DNA from: Mesorhizobium_K sp040049215
GTDB taxonomy: Bacteria; Pseudomonadota; Alphaproteobacteria; Rhizobiales; Rhizobiaceae
Direction of reading: 5' to 3'
Length of the DNA stretch: 64,000 nucleotides
Assembly (NCBI RefSeq): GCF_040049215.1
Contig: NZ_JBDZDN010000001.1
Span: 2,294,001-2,358,000, forward strand
Shown piece after piece: positions 27,097 to 36,009 of the stretch (position 1 is the stretch's first letter; each line of letters starts with the position of its first letter). The notes below the pieces were generated by a model, which was not told the DNA's origin, did not search any database, and saw only the letters and a list, made by a program, of their open reading frames with translations. The translations under genes and the position numbers were made by a program.

Positions 27097-28047
27097 CTAC
27101 AGCGAACGGCCCATTGCGAGATATTTCTCGCGGCGGTGTTCGCGGAAATCGACGTTCGATTGCGAGAACTCGCCGAGCGTCCTTGCGATCAGGTCGCCCG
27201 TCGCACTGATCACCGCGTCCGGCGCGCGGTGGGCGCCGCCGACCGGTTCGGGAACGATGCCATCGATGATCTTGAGGTCGAGCAGATCCTGCGCCGTAAT
27301 CTTCATGTTGGTCGCGGCCTCCTTCGAGCGGGTGGTGTCCCGCCACAGGATCGACGCCGCGCCCTCGGGCGAGATCACCGAATAGATCGCGTGTTCCAGC
27401 ATGTAGACGCGGTTGGCGGTGGCGATGGCGATGGCCCCGCCCGAGCCGCCTTCGCCTATGACCACCGAGATGGACGGGATTTTGAGCGCCAGACAGGCGG
27501 ACGTGGAACGGGCGATCGCCTCGGCCTGGCCGCGCTCCTCCGCGCCGATGCCCGGATAGGCGCCCGCCGTGTCGACCAGCGAGATCATCGGCACCTTGAA
27601 CCGGTCCGCCAGTTCCATGATACGCACCGCCTTGCGGTAGCCTTCGGGCCGAACCGAACCGAAATTATGCTTCAGCCGGCTTTTTGTGTCGGAGCCCTTC
27701 TCCTGGCCGAGCAACGCTACCGGCTCGCCGCGGAAGCGGGCGAAGCCGCCGACGATCGCCGCGTCGTCGCCAAAATTGCGGTCACCGGCAAGCGGGGTGA
27801 AGTCGGAAAACAACCCCTTGACGTAGTCGAGGCAGTGCGGCCGGTCCGGATGGCGCGCGACCTGCACTTTCTGCCATGGAGTCAAGGACCTATAGACTTC
27901 GCGCAGCGCCTCCTGGGAGCGCTTCTCGAGCCGCGCGACTTCGTCGGCGACGTCCACCGCTTCGCCGCTTTCGGAAAGCTTCTTCAACTCCAGGATTTTT
28001 CCTTCGAGATCCTGAACCGGCTTTTCGAAATCAAGATAGTTGTACAT
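27097..28047 (-). CDS. accA: Acetyl-CoA carboxylase carboxyltransferase subunit alpha
   Basis: A 316-residue protein of normal length starting MYNYLDFEKPVQDLEGKI. It carries the carboxyltransferase core: FGGFARFRGEPV region (GGFARFRG), DTAGAYPGIGAEERGQAEAIARS and VIGEGGSGGAIAIA. With AccD it transfers carboxyl from carboxybiotin to acetyl-CoA, giving malonyl-CoA for fatty-acid synthesis. It lies 88 bases downstream of xerD on the same strand, a common order in rhizobia. Confidence 0.96.
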   Translation of the reverse strand: MYNYLDFEKPVQDLEGKILELKKLSESGEAVDVADEVARLEKRSQEALREVYRSLTPWQKVQVARHPDRPHCLDYVKGLFSDFTPLAGDRNFGDDAAIVGGFARFRGEPVALLGQEKGSDTKSRLKHNFGSVRPEGYRKAVRIMELADRFKVPMISLVDTAGAYPGIGAEERGQAEAIARSTSACLALKIPSISVVIGEGGSGGAIAIATANRVYMLEHAIYSVISPEGAASILWRDTTRSKEAATNMKITAQDLLDLKIIDGIVPEPVGGAHRAPDAVISATGDLIARTLGEFSQSNVDFREHRREKYLAMGRSL

Positions 28048-28135
28048 GCGTGAGCGAACCGATGCGTCGGAGCGGGAAACGCGCGGAACCAGCGAAAACG
28101 CGGTTCCAAGCCGTGAAATACCGCCTCACATAACG

Positions 28136-29059
28136 TTACGGCGTCGGGTCGGCAAGCGGATGGTGGTCGTTGACCAGCCGTACGAGCCTTTCCTCCAGCA
28201 CATGCGTATAGATTTGAGTGGTCGATATATCGGCATGGCCGAGCAACTGCTGGACGGCGCGCAGATCGGCGCCGTTCTGCAGCAGATGGCTGGCGAAGGC
28301 GTGACGAAGCACGTGTGGCGAGACCTTCGCCGCAGCAATGCCCGCGCGCGCCGCCAGTGCCTTGAGGTCACGGGCAAAAACCTGCCTCGGCATGTGGCCG
28401 CTCTCGGAGGACGACGGGAAAAGATAGGGGCTGTCGGCCAGCGCCGGATTGCCTTCGCGTTCGGCAAGCCAGACGTGCATCGCCTCGCGAGCCTTGGGCG
28501 ACAATGGCACCATGCGTTCCTTGTTTCCCTTGCCGCGCACGACGAAGAAGCGTTCGTCGCGCTGCGCCACCCTTACCGGAAGACTTACCAGTTCTGACAC
28601 GCGCAACCCGGTCGCATAGAGCACTTCGACAAGCGCATGCATGCGTTTTGCCGCGACCGCGTCGCCATCCCTGCCTGCTTCGGCCGCTTCGAGCGACGCC
28701 CGGTCGAGCAGGCGGCCGGTTTCGGCTTCCGCCATGGTCTTTGGCAGCGACCGGTCCTTGCGCGGACTGTCCAGCGTGCCCGTCGGGTCGTCGGAACGCA
28801 GGTTTTCCGCATAAAGGAACTTGAAGAACTGCCTCAGCGCCGAAAGCTTTCGCGCCTGGGATGAGGCGGCGAAACCCCGCGCCGCCATGTCGCCGAGATA
28901 GGCGCGGATGTCGTCGCTTGCGGCGTTGGCAAGGCCGCCCCCGATCGCCGCGGAGGCGTCTTCCAGGTCGCGGCGATAGCTTGCCAGCGTGTTGTCGGCG
29001 GCGCCGCGCTCGACGCTCATCATTTCCAGGAAGGCTTCAATGCGCGTCGCGCTGTTCAT
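28136..29059 (-). CDS. xerD: Site-specific tyrosine recombinase XerD
   Basis: A 307-residue protein with N-terminal SAM-like core-binding domain (1 to about 95) and C-terminal catalytic domain. Catalytic residues are Arg153 (ATGLRVSEL), His249 and Arg252 (HVLRH), His275 (LLGHADIS) and Tyr284 (TQIYTHV). XerD resolves chromosome dimers at dif with XerC. The ATG at 29059 is preferred since the product begins MNSATRIEAFLEMM; a longer frame to 29272 merely overlaps the small membrane gene. The start overlaps the stop of that 50-residue protein (ATGA). Confidence 0.94.
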   Translation of the reverse strand: MNSATRIEAFLEMMSVERGAADNTLASYRRDLEDASAAIGGGLANAASDDIRAYLGDMAARGFAASSQARKLSALRQFFKFLYAENLRSDDPTGTLDSPRKDRSLPKTMAEAETGRLLDRASLEAAEAGRDGDAVAAKRMHALVEVLYATGLRVSELVSLPVRVAQRDERFFVVRGKGNKERMVPLSPKAREAMHVWLAEREGNPALADSPYLFPSSSESGHMPRQVFARDLKALAARAGIAAAKVSPHVLRHAFASHLLQNGADLRAVQQLLGHADISTTQIYTHVLEERLVRLVNDHHPLADPTP

Positions 29060-29208
29060 CTGCTTGGTGGGTTGATTCTGTCGGATGGGATGCGCTCGCT
29101 CATCTCGCCCTTGTTCGGCTCGACGAGGATGACCAGCGCCAGCATTGCGCCGTAGCCGAGTGCTGCCAGAATGCAGAGAGTGATGACAAACCTGAATAGC
29201 GTCGGCAT
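29056..29208 (-). CDS. Small single-pass membrane protein upstream of xerD
   Basis: A 50-residue reading frame from ATG at 29206-29208. It starts MPTLFRFVITLCILAALGYG, continues with a hydrophobic segment up to VILVEP (one membrane helix, residues about 6-30), then a polar tail with EMSERIPSDRINPP. The stop overlaps the xerD start by ATGA, a strong sign of coding and coupling. I recall similar short proteins with a conserved VEP...RIP.R.NP tail before xerD in other rhizobia, but no function is known. It is divergent from aroK. Confidence 0.72.
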   Translation of the reverse strand: MPTLFRFVITLCILAALGYGAMLALVILVEPNKGEMSERIPSDRINPPSR

Positions 29209-29335
29209 CGATTCCCGGGTCGCCCGCACCTGATTTTCGTCCCGCGCCCTTATGGGACGCGAATTCGGTCAAGACAAGGGCGCGCGGCTAATCGTTTGCT
29301 TGACGAAAACCGGCTTTTCATGTCGAAACGCTGCC

Positions 29336-29950
29336 ATGACGGCAACCCCGACACTGGCTGCGGAGAACATGGCGGACCTGGTTGAAAGGCTAGGCACGCG
29401 CTCCGTCGTTTTCGTCGGCCTGATGGGTGCGGGAAAGACGGCGATCGGGCGCAGGGTGGCGGGCATGCTCGGCCTTCCCTTCACCGACAGCGACCATGAG
29501 ATCGAAAGCGTTTCGCGCATGACCATCCCCGACCTGTTCGAACGCTACGGCGAGGCGGAATTCCGCGCGCTGGAACAGCGCGTCATCGTGCGGGTTCTGG
29601 AAAGCGGGCCGCAGGTTCTGTCGACCGGCGGCGGCGCCTTCATGAACGCGCAGACACGGGACGCCATAGCGGCGTGTGGGCTTTCCGTGTGGCTGAAGGC
29701 AGATGTCGACACGCTGCTCGACAGGGTCTCCAAGAAGCAGAACCGGCCCCTGCTGAAAAATGCCGATCCGCGCGGCGTGCTCGAAAAGCTGATGCTCGAA
29801 CGCAATCCGGTCTATGCACTGGCCGACGTCACTGTTGCGACGCGCGATGAGCGCAAGGAGGTCATTGCCGGTGAAGTCCTCGAGGCCATCGGCCGTCACC
29901 TTGAGAGCCAGGCGTCGGGACCGAAAGCCTACGGCGAGACCGCGTCATGA
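29336..29950 (+). CDS. aroK: Shikimate kinase
   Basis: A 204-residue P-loop kinase. Walker A is GLMGAGKT (28-35), followed by TDSDHEIE (shikimate-binding Asp), a FRALEQRV region with the conserved Arg, STGGGAFM (GGG motif) and RPLLK (lid Arg). It phosphorylates shikimate at O3 in aromatic amino acid synthesis. The ATG at 29336 is chosen; ATG at 29369 is a shorter option, and the frame back to 29252 would extend into the divergent promoter. The stop overlaps the aroB start (ATGA). Confidence 0.95.
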   Translation: MTATPTLAAENMADLVERLGTRSVVFVGLMGAGKTAIGRRVAGMLGLPFTDSDHEIESVSRMTIPDLFERYGEAEFRALEQRVIVRVLESGPQVLSTGGGAFMNAQTRDAIAACGLSVWLKADVDTLLDRVSKKQNRPLLKNADPRGVLEKLMLERNPVYALADVTVATRDERKEVIAGEVLEAIGRHLESQASGPKAYGETAS

Positions 29951-31059
29951 GCATCGAGACCGTTGCGGTCAGGCTCGGCGACCGGACCTACGACATTTTG
30001 ATTGGCGCAGGCCTCGTCGCGCGGGCCGGCGAGGAGATATCGAAGCGGCTGCCTGGCATCAGGACGGCCATCGTCACCGACGCGAATGTCGCCGGTTCGC
30101 ACCTTGCGCCGCTGGTTGCCAGCCTCGACAGGAGCGGGATAGCCTCGACCGTCATCGCGTTGCCGCCCGGCGAGAAGACAAAAAGCTTCGACGCTCTTCA
30201 AGTTGTCGTCGATGGCATACTGGCGGCGCGGCTTGAGCGTGGCGACGCGGTGATCGCGCTCGGCGGCGGCGTCATCGGCGACCTAGCCGGCTTCGCAGCC
30301 GGCATCGTCCGGCGCGGCATGCGCTTCGTGCAGATGCCGACCTCGCTGCTTGCGCAGGTCGATTCCTCGGTCGGCGGCAAGACAGGCATCAACAGCGACC
30401 ATGGCAAGAACCTTGTCGGCGTGTTCCACCAGCCGCAGCTCGTGTTGGCCGACACCGAGGTGCTCGACACGCTGCCGGCGCGGGAATTCACGGCGGGTTA
30501 TGCCGAAATCGCCAAATACGGTCTCATCGACCGGCCGGACTTCTTCGCCTGGCTGGAGAAGAACTGGCAGGAGATATTCGCTGGCGGTCCGGCGCGCGTG
30601 CAAGCGATCGCCGAATCCTGCCGCGCCAAGGCCGACGTCGTCGCCCGCGACGAATACGAGACCGGCGACCGCGCCCTGCTCAATCTCGGCCACACCTTCG
30701 GCCATGCGCTCGAAGCCGCGACCGGCTACGACAGCCAGCGTCTCGTGCATGGCGAGGGCGTCGCCATCGGCATGGCGCTGGCGCATCGTTTCTCGTCCCG
30801 GCTCAATCTGTGCAGCATGGACGATGCGCTGCGGGTCGAAGCGCACCTTAGCGCCGTAGGGCTGCCCTGGCGCATGTCGGATATTCCCGGCGCCCTTCCC
30901 GATGCGGACCGGCTGCTTGCCTATATCGCGCAGGACAAAAAGGTGTCGCGCGGAGCGCTGACCTTCATCCTGACGCACGGCGTCGGGAAAGCCTTCATTG
31001 CCAGGGACGTTGCGTCCTCGGAGGTGCTGCTCTTCCTGAAGGAGAATTTGCCGGGATGA
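29947..31059 (+). CDS. aroB: 3-dehydroquinate synthase
   Basis: A 370-residue enzyme of normal length. It has the NAD-binding ALGGGVIGDLAGFAAG, QMPTSLLAQVDSSVGGKTGINSDHGKNLVG, and metal ligands in HTFGHALEA and HGEGVAIGM. It converts DAHP to 3-dehydroquinate in the shikimate pathway. Overlaps upstream aroK (ATGA) and downstream CBS-protein start (ATGA), so all three are translationally coupled. Confidence 0.97.
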   Translation: MSIETVAVRLGDRTYDILIGAGLVARAGEEISKRLPGIRTAIVTDANVAGSHLAPLVASLDRSGIASTVIALPPGEKTKSFDALQVVVDGILAARLERGDAVIALGGGVIGDLAGFAAGIVRRGMRFVQMPTSLLAQVDSSVGGKTGINSDHGKNLVGVFHQPQLVLADTEVLDTLPAREFTAGYAEIAKYGLIDRPDFFAWLEKNWQEIFAGGPARVQAIAESCRAKADVVARDEYETGDRALLNLGHTFGHALEAATGYDSQRLVHGEGVAIGMALAHRFSSRLNLCSMDDALRVEAHLSAVGLPWRMSDIPGALPDADRLLAYIAQDKKVSRGALTFILTHGVGKAFIARDVASSEVLLFLKENLPG

Positions 31060-31946
31060 CCGCGGTCGGCTGGATCGTCGCCGGCGTCCTGGCCGGGATT
31101 GTCCTCCTGGCCGTATTCGTGCTTGTCCTTCGCACCTGGCTGCTCACCGCCTTCGGATACGAACTCGTGCGGATAGCCGCCCCGCAGCGTCCGGTACATG
31201 AGGACCCGGACAGCGCGGCCGCCGGGGCCCGTGGCGAAAGCGGGGCAAGGCAGGACCGTTTAGGCTCGCTTGTCGATCTGCAGGAGCTCGAAGTTTCGGA
31301 CGTGATGGTCCACCGCATCAACATGCGCTCCGTCAACGCCGACAACCCGCCCGAGGCGGTGGTGCGCGAGATCCTGCAAAGCCCGCACACCCGCATGCCG
31401 CTGTGGAAAGGCTCGACCGAAAACATCGTCGGCGTGCTCCACGCCAAGGATTTGCTGCGCGCGCTGAACGAGGTCGGCAACGACTTCTCCAGGATCGACG
31501 TGATGAAGATCGCCACAAAACCCTGGTTCGTGCCGGACACCACGTCGCTGCACGACCAACTCAACGCGTTTCTGCGCCGCAAGGCGCATTTCGCTCTGGT
31601 CGTGGACGAATATGGCGAGGTCGAGGGGCTGGTGACGCTTGAAGACATCATCGAGGAAATCGTCGGCGACATCGCCGACGAGCACGACGTCGACATGCAG
31701 GGCGTGAAGCAGGAGGCCGACGGCTCGGTGGTCGCCGACGGCAGCGTGCCGATCCGCGACCTCAATCGCGCGCTCGGCTGGTCGCTGCCCGACAATGAGG
31801 CCACGACCATCGCCGGCCTCGTCATTCACGAAACGCAGTCGATTCCCGAGGAACGCCAGGCGTTCACCTTCCACGGCAAGCGCTTCGTCGTCATGAAGCG
31901 CGACAAGAACCGCATCGCCAGGATCAGGATCAGGCCGGTGACGTGA
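31056..31946 (+). CDS. CBS-pair/CorC-associated domain protein with a single membrane segment
   Basis: A 296-residue protein. One N-terminal hydrophobic helix (about residues 3-32) is followed by a variable linker, a CBS pair (LEVSDVMVHRINMRSVNAD and AHFALVVDEYGEVEGLVTLEDIIEEIVGDI) and a C-terminal CorC_HlyC domain (ETQSIPEERQAFTFHGKRFVVMKR). In rhizobia the gene at this place usually also encodes the four-helix DUF21/CNNM membrane domain and is near 435 residues; that domain is missing here. E. coli CorC (about 290 residues) also lacks it. A role in divalent metal efflux is known for the family, but transport by this form alone is doubtful. Confidence 0.85.
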   Translation: MTAVGWIVAGVLAGIVLLAVFVLVLRTWLLTAFGYELVRIAAPQRPVHEDPDSAAAGARGESGARQDRLGSLVDLQELEVSDVMVHRINMRSVNADNPPEAVVREILQSPHTRMPLWKGSTENIVGVLHAKDLLRALNEVGNDFSRIDVMKIATKPWFVPDTTSLHDQLNAFLRRKAHFALVVDEYGEVEGLVTLEDIIEEIVGDIADEHDVDMQGVKQEADGSVVADGSVPIRDLNRALGWSLPDNEATTIAGLVIHETQSIPEERQAFTFHGKRFVVMKRDKNRIARIRIRPVT

Positions 31947-31958
31947 ATGCCTGCGGCG

Positions 31959-32261
31959 TCACCATCGCGTCTTTTCGCCCGGCGCGGCGGGTTCGATAGC
32001 CAGCGCATGCACGCTGCCCGTCAATTCGTGGGCGAGAGCCGAGTTGACTGCGCGGTGGCGCTCTATGCGGCTCATGCCGGCAAAGGCCGGCGACACCAGC
32101 CGCACCCGGAAATGGGTCTCGCCCTTGCCGTCGAATTCGGCATGGTGTCCGGATTCGACGTGATGGTGGCCGGCGTGAAGATGGCTTTCGTTGATCACGT
32201 CGAGCCGCTCGGGCGAAAATGCCTTCTTCAACTTGGTTTCGATGCTTTCCTGTATCGACAT
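31959..32261 (-). CDS. BolA family protein
   Basis: A 100-residue protein starting MSIQESIETKLKKAFSPERLDVINESHLHAGHHHVESGHH, with the BolA hallmarks: ESHLHAGH (His ligand region), HFRVRLVSPAFAGMSRIERHRAVNSAL and a C-terminal VHALAIEP strand. BolA proteins partner monothiol glutaredoxins in binding [2Fe-2S] clusters and can act in iron or envelope regulation. The ATG at 32261 fits homologues; a longer frame to 32321 is not supported. It is divergent from the J-domain gene at 32419. Confidence 0.92.
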   Translation of the reverse strand: MSIQESIETKLKKAFSPERLDVINESHLHAGHHHVESGHHAEFDGKGETHFRVRLVSPAFAGMSRIERHRAVNSALAHELTGSVHALAIEPAAPGEKTRW

Positions 32262-32418
32262 CGGCGTCTCCTCTACCCATATATGGGAGGCCATATATGC
32301 AGGCCGCCACAAAAGCGCCACCTCGGCACCCGACCCGGTGATTTGTCCCGGTAGGGACCGTTTCCACCAAATGTCAATTCTTGTATCGCGCCGCCGATGT
32401 GCTCATAACGGTCGCCAG

Positions 32419-33036
32419 ATGAAGCCGTATCCGAAATATTTCGAAAAGATTCGCATCCGCCGGGACAAGGACGCGGACCTGAAGTCGCGCTCGCCGATAT
32501 GCCAGTGGGACGGCTGCAAGGAGGCGGGTACCCACAAGGCGCCCGTTGGACGCATGAAGGAAGGCGAGTACTTCAAGTTCTGCCTCGATCACGTGCGCGA
32601 GTACAACAAGGGCTTCAACTATTTTTCGGGCGTTCCGGATTCCGAAATCGCGCGCTTCCAGAAGGAGGCCCTGACCGGTCATCGCCCAACTTGGACCATG
32701 GGCCTGAACGGCACCATGCGGTCCGCGCCCGACATGGCGCAGATGCGGTCAGGCCGCGCCGGCTATTACAATCGCATGCGCGATCCCTTCAATCTGTTCA
32801 ACGGGCCGAAGGATCCGCGCCAGCCGCACGAGCGAAAGGCCAAGCCGCTTGAGGCCAAGGCGCTGGAAACGCTTGGCCTTGACGCAAAGGCGACTGGCAA
32901 GGATATCAAGGCGCGCTATAAAGAACTGGTGAAGCGCCACCATCCCGACGCGAATGGCGGCGACAGGGCTTCTGAGGACCGGTTCCGCGATGTGCTGCAG
33001 GCCTATCGCGTGCTCAAACAAGCTGGTTTGTGCTGA
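32419..33036 (+). CDS. J-domain (DnaJ-like) protein
   Basis: A 205-residue protein starting MKPYPKYFEKIRIRRDKD. The central region holds ICQWDGC and CLDHVREYNKGFNYFSGVPD; a C-terminal J domain (about 143-200) carries the HPD motif in KRHHPDANGGD, required to stimulate Hsp70 ATPase. The Cys/His pattern in the first half might bind a metal. It lies upstream of cobS in rhizobia, with unknown client. ATG 32419 gives the family's normal start; the frame back to 32191 overlaps bolA. Confidence 0.88.
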   Translation: MKPYPKYFEKIRIRRDKDADLKSRSPICQWDGCKEAGTHKAPVGRMKEGEYFKFCLDHVREYNKGFNYFSGVPDSEIARFQKEALTGHRPTWTMGLNGTMRSAPDMAQMRSGRAGYYNRMRDPFNLFNGPKDPRQPHERKAKPLEAKALETLGLDAKATGKDIKARYKELVKRHHPDANGGDRASEDRFRDVLQAYRVLKQAGLC

Positions 33037-33111
33037 GCGCAGGGTCTGCTAAAGACGCCCCCGAACAAATGGGATTTTGCCGGCGCACGACGCGCCGCGC
33101 GTGAGGACGTT

Positions 33112-34098
33112 ATGAACAAGGTCGACCGGGACATCGCCAACCTCCCTGACACGACGGTGTCGGTAAAGGAAAAATTCGGCTTCGAATCCAAAATGGTGGT
33201 GCCGGCCTATTCGGCGGCGACTGAGCACGTTCCCGACCTCGACCCGGACTATCTGTTCGACCCGCAGACGACGCTCGCCATCCTCGCCGGCTTCGCCTTC
33301 AACCGCCGCGTCATGGTCTCCGGATATCACGGAACCGGGAAGTCCACGCATATCGAGCAGGTCGCCGCGCGCCTCAACTGGCCCTGCGTGCGCGTCAACC
33401 TCGACAGCCATGTCAGCCGTATCGACCTCGTCGGTAAGGACGCGATCGTGGTCAAAGATGGCATGCAGGTTACTGAATTCCGCGACGGCATCCTGCCCTG
33501 GGCCTACCAGCACAATGTCGCACTCTGCTTCGACGAATACGACGCCGGCCGCCCGGACGTGATGTTCGTCATCCAGCGCGTGCTGGAATCGTCGGGCCGC
33601 CTGACGCTGCTCGACCAGAGCCGCGTCATCAGGCCGCACCCAGCCTTCCGCCTTTTCGCCACCGCCAACACCGTGGGCCTCGGCGACACGACCGGCCTCT
33701 ATCACGGCACGCAGCAGATCAACCAGGCGCAGATGGATCGCTGGTCGATCGTCACCACGCTGAACTATCTGCCGCACGACAATGAAGTGAATATCGTGCT
33801 CGCCAAGGCCAAGCACTATCGCGACGCCAAGGGCAAGGAGATCGTCAACAAGATGGTGCGCATCGCCGACATGACACGGCAGGCCTTCATCAACGGTGAC
33901 CTGTCGACCGTCATGAGCCCACGCACGGTCATCACCTGGGCCGAGAACGCCGAGATATTCGGCGATGTCGGGCTGGCGTTCAGGTTGACCTTCCTCAACA
34001 AATGCGACGAACTCGAACGCTCGATCGTCGCGGAGTTCTACCAGCGCGCCTTCGGCCAGGAACTGCCGGAGTCGGCCGCCAACGTGGTGCTCGGCTAG
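33112..34098 (+). CDS. cobS: Aerobic cobaltochelatase subunit CobS
   Basis: A 328-residue AAA+ ATPase. It has Walker A GYHGTGKST (71-79), LCFDEYDAGRPD (Walker B region) and the arginine-finger region MSPRTVITWAEN. CobS and CobT form a chaperone-like ring that drives CobN to insert cobalt into hydrogenobyrinic acid diamide in aerobic cobalamin synthesis. cobT follows 12 bases downstream in the same operon. Confidence 0.96.
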   Translation: MNKVDRDIANLPDTTVSVKEKFGFESKMVVPAYSAATEHVPDLDPDYLFDPQTTLAILAGFAFNRRVMVSGYHGTGKSTHIEQVAARLNWPCVRVNLDSHVSRIDLVGKDAIVVKDGMQVTEFRDGILPWAYQHNVALCFDEYDAGRPDVMFVIQRVLESSGRLTLLDQSRVIRPHPAFRLFATANTVGLGDTTGLYHGTQQINQAQMDRWSIVTTLNYLPHDNEVNIVLAKAKHYRDAKGKEIVNKMVRIADMTRQAFINGDLSTVMSPRTVITWAENAEIFGDVGLAFRLTFLNKCDELERSIVAEFYQRAFGQELPESAANVVLG

Positions 34099-34110
34099 TC
34101 CGGAGATTCG

Positions 34111-36009
34111 ATGGCCGGTCCCGGCGACAACACTCGAAGCAGATCGAAGACGGGTTCCGAAGCGGATAGCTTCAAGCGCGCCGTGACGGTCTGCATGCGC
34201 GCCATATCGGGCGACCATGACCTGGAAGTCGCCTTCGCCAAGGACAAGCCCGCGCTTGCCGGCAATCGTGCGCGGCTTCCTGAACTGCCGAAGAAACCCT
34301 CGCCGGCCGACATAGCCGTCACGCGTGGCCTCGGCGATTCCATGGCGCTGAGGCGGGCCTGCCACGATCTCGGTATCCACACCAAGTTCGCCCCTGAGGG
34401 CAAGCAGGCGCGCGCCGTCTACGATGCGGTCGAGCAGGCCCGCGTCGAGGCGATAGGCGCTCTGCGCATGACTGGCGTAGGCGACAATATCGGCTCCATG
34501 CTGGAAGACAAATACGCCAAGGCCAACCTCGCCGACGTTCGCGACCGCGCCGACGCGCCGATCGAGGAGGCGCTGGCGCTGATGGTGCGCGAGAAACTCA
34601 CCGGCCGGGCAGCGCCGAAGAGCGGTGAGCGTGTCGTCGACCTCTGGCGCGAATGGGTCGAGGAAAAGGCCGGCGCCGATCTCGACCACCTGATCGGCAA
34701 TGTCGACGACCAGCAGGCCTTTGCCCGGGTCGTGCGCGAGATGTTGGCCTCGATGGAGATGGCCGAGAACCTCGGCGATGAGGAGCAGTCGGACGAGACC
34801 GAGGACAGCGAGGACCCGCAGCCGCAGGGCGAGGAGCAGAGCGAGGAGGGCGGCGAGGACGATTCCGGCGCCGACCAGTCGCAGTCGGACGATCAGGACG
34901 CCTCGACCGACGAGGAGCAGGCCGGCGAGATGGACGCGGCGGACGCGACCTCCGACGAATTTTCCGACGACGACGATCCGGACGCCGAGACGCCTGGAGA
35001 AGCTAAGCGCAAGGACAATCCATTCGCCGATCTGCCGAACACCGTCGACTACAAGGTGTTCACGACCACCTTCGACGAGACGGTGGGCGCGGAAGAGCTT
35101 TGCGAGGAAGAAGAGCTCGACCGGCTCCGCGCCTTCCTCGACAAGCAACTCGCCAATCTGTCGGGCGTGGTCGGGCGGCTCGCCAACCGGCTGCAGCGCC
35201 GGCTGATGGCGCAGCAGAACCGCTCCTGGGACTTCGATCTCGAGGAGGGCTATCTCGACCCGGCCAGGCTGGTGCGCGTGGTCATCGACCCGATGCAGCC
35301 GCTTTCCTTCAAGCAGGAGCGCGACACCAAATTCCGCGATACCGTGGTCAGCCTTGTGCTCGACAATTCCGGCTCGATGCGGGGACGGCCGATCACGGTC
35401 GCCGCCACCTGCGCCGACATTCTCGCCCGCACGCTCGAACGCTGCGGCGTGTCGGTCGAGATTTTGGGCTTCACCACCCGCGCCTGGAAGGGCGGGCAGG
35501 CTCGCGAGAAATGGCTGAAGGACGGCAAGCCGCCGAATCCCGGCCGGCTGAACGACCTGCGCCACATCATCTACAAATCGGCCGACCAGCCCTGGCGGCG
35601 TGCCAGGCGCAATCTCGGCCTGATGATGCGCGAGGGCCTGCTCAAGGAAAACATCGACGGCGAGGCGCTGCTGTGGGCGCATCAGCGCCTGATCGGACGC
35701 CCCGAGCAGCGCAAGATCCTGATGATGATCTCCGACGGTGCGCCGGTCGACGACTCCACGCTTTCGGTCAATCCCGGCAACTATCTCGAACGCCACCTGC
35801 GCGCCGTCATCGAGCTCATCGAGACACGCTCGCCGGTCGAACTGCTCGCCATCGGCATCGGCCACGACGTGACGCGCTACTACCGTCGCGCCGTCACCAT
35901 CGTCGATGCCGAGGAGCTTGCCGGAGCGATGACCGAACAGCTCGCTTCGCTGTTCGGCGAAGAAAGCGTGCGCGACAGCCGCCGCGGCGGTTTGCGTCGC
36001 GCCGGATGA
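34111..36009 (+). CDS. cobT: Aerobic cobaltochelatase subunit CobT
   Basis: A 632-residue protein of normal length. Residues about 220-300 are a long acidic, low-complexity linker (runs of Glu, Asp, Gln and Ser). The C-terminal third is a von Willebrand A-type domain with a MIDAS motif D418-N-S420-G-S422 (LVLDNSGSMRG) that binds divalent metal. CobT is the partner of CobS for cobalt insertion by CobN. Its stop overlaps the start of the phytase-like gene (ATGA). Confidence 0.96.
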   Translation: MAGPGDNTRSRSKTGSEADSFKRAVTVCMRAISGDHDLEVAFAKDKPALAGNRARLPELPKKPSPADIAVTRGLGDSMALRRACHDLGIHTKFAPEGKQARAVYDAVEQARVEAIGALRMTGVGDNIGSMLEDKYAKANLADVRDRADAPIEEALALMVREKLTGRAAPKSGERVVDLWREWVEEKAGADLDHLIGNVDDQQAFARVVREMLASMEMAENLGDEEQSDETEDSEDPQPQGEEQSEEGGEDDSGADQSQSDDQDASTDEEQAGEMDAADATSDEFSDDDDPDAETPGEAKRKDNPFADLPNTVDYKVFTTTFDETVGAEELCEEEELDRLRAFLDKQLANLSGVVGRLANRLQRRLMAQQNRSWDFDLEEGYLDPARLVRVVIDPMQPLSFKQERDTKFRDTVVSLVLDNSGSMRGRPITVAATCADILARTLERCGVSVEILGFTTRAWKGGQAREKWLKDGKPPNPGRLNDLRHIIYKSADQPWRRARRNLGLMMREGLLKENIDGEALLWAHQRLIGRPEQRKILMMISDGAPVDDSTLSVNPGNYLERHLRAVIELIETRSPVELLAIGIGHDVTRYYRRAVTIVDAEELAGAMTEQLASLFGEESVRDSRRGGLRRAG

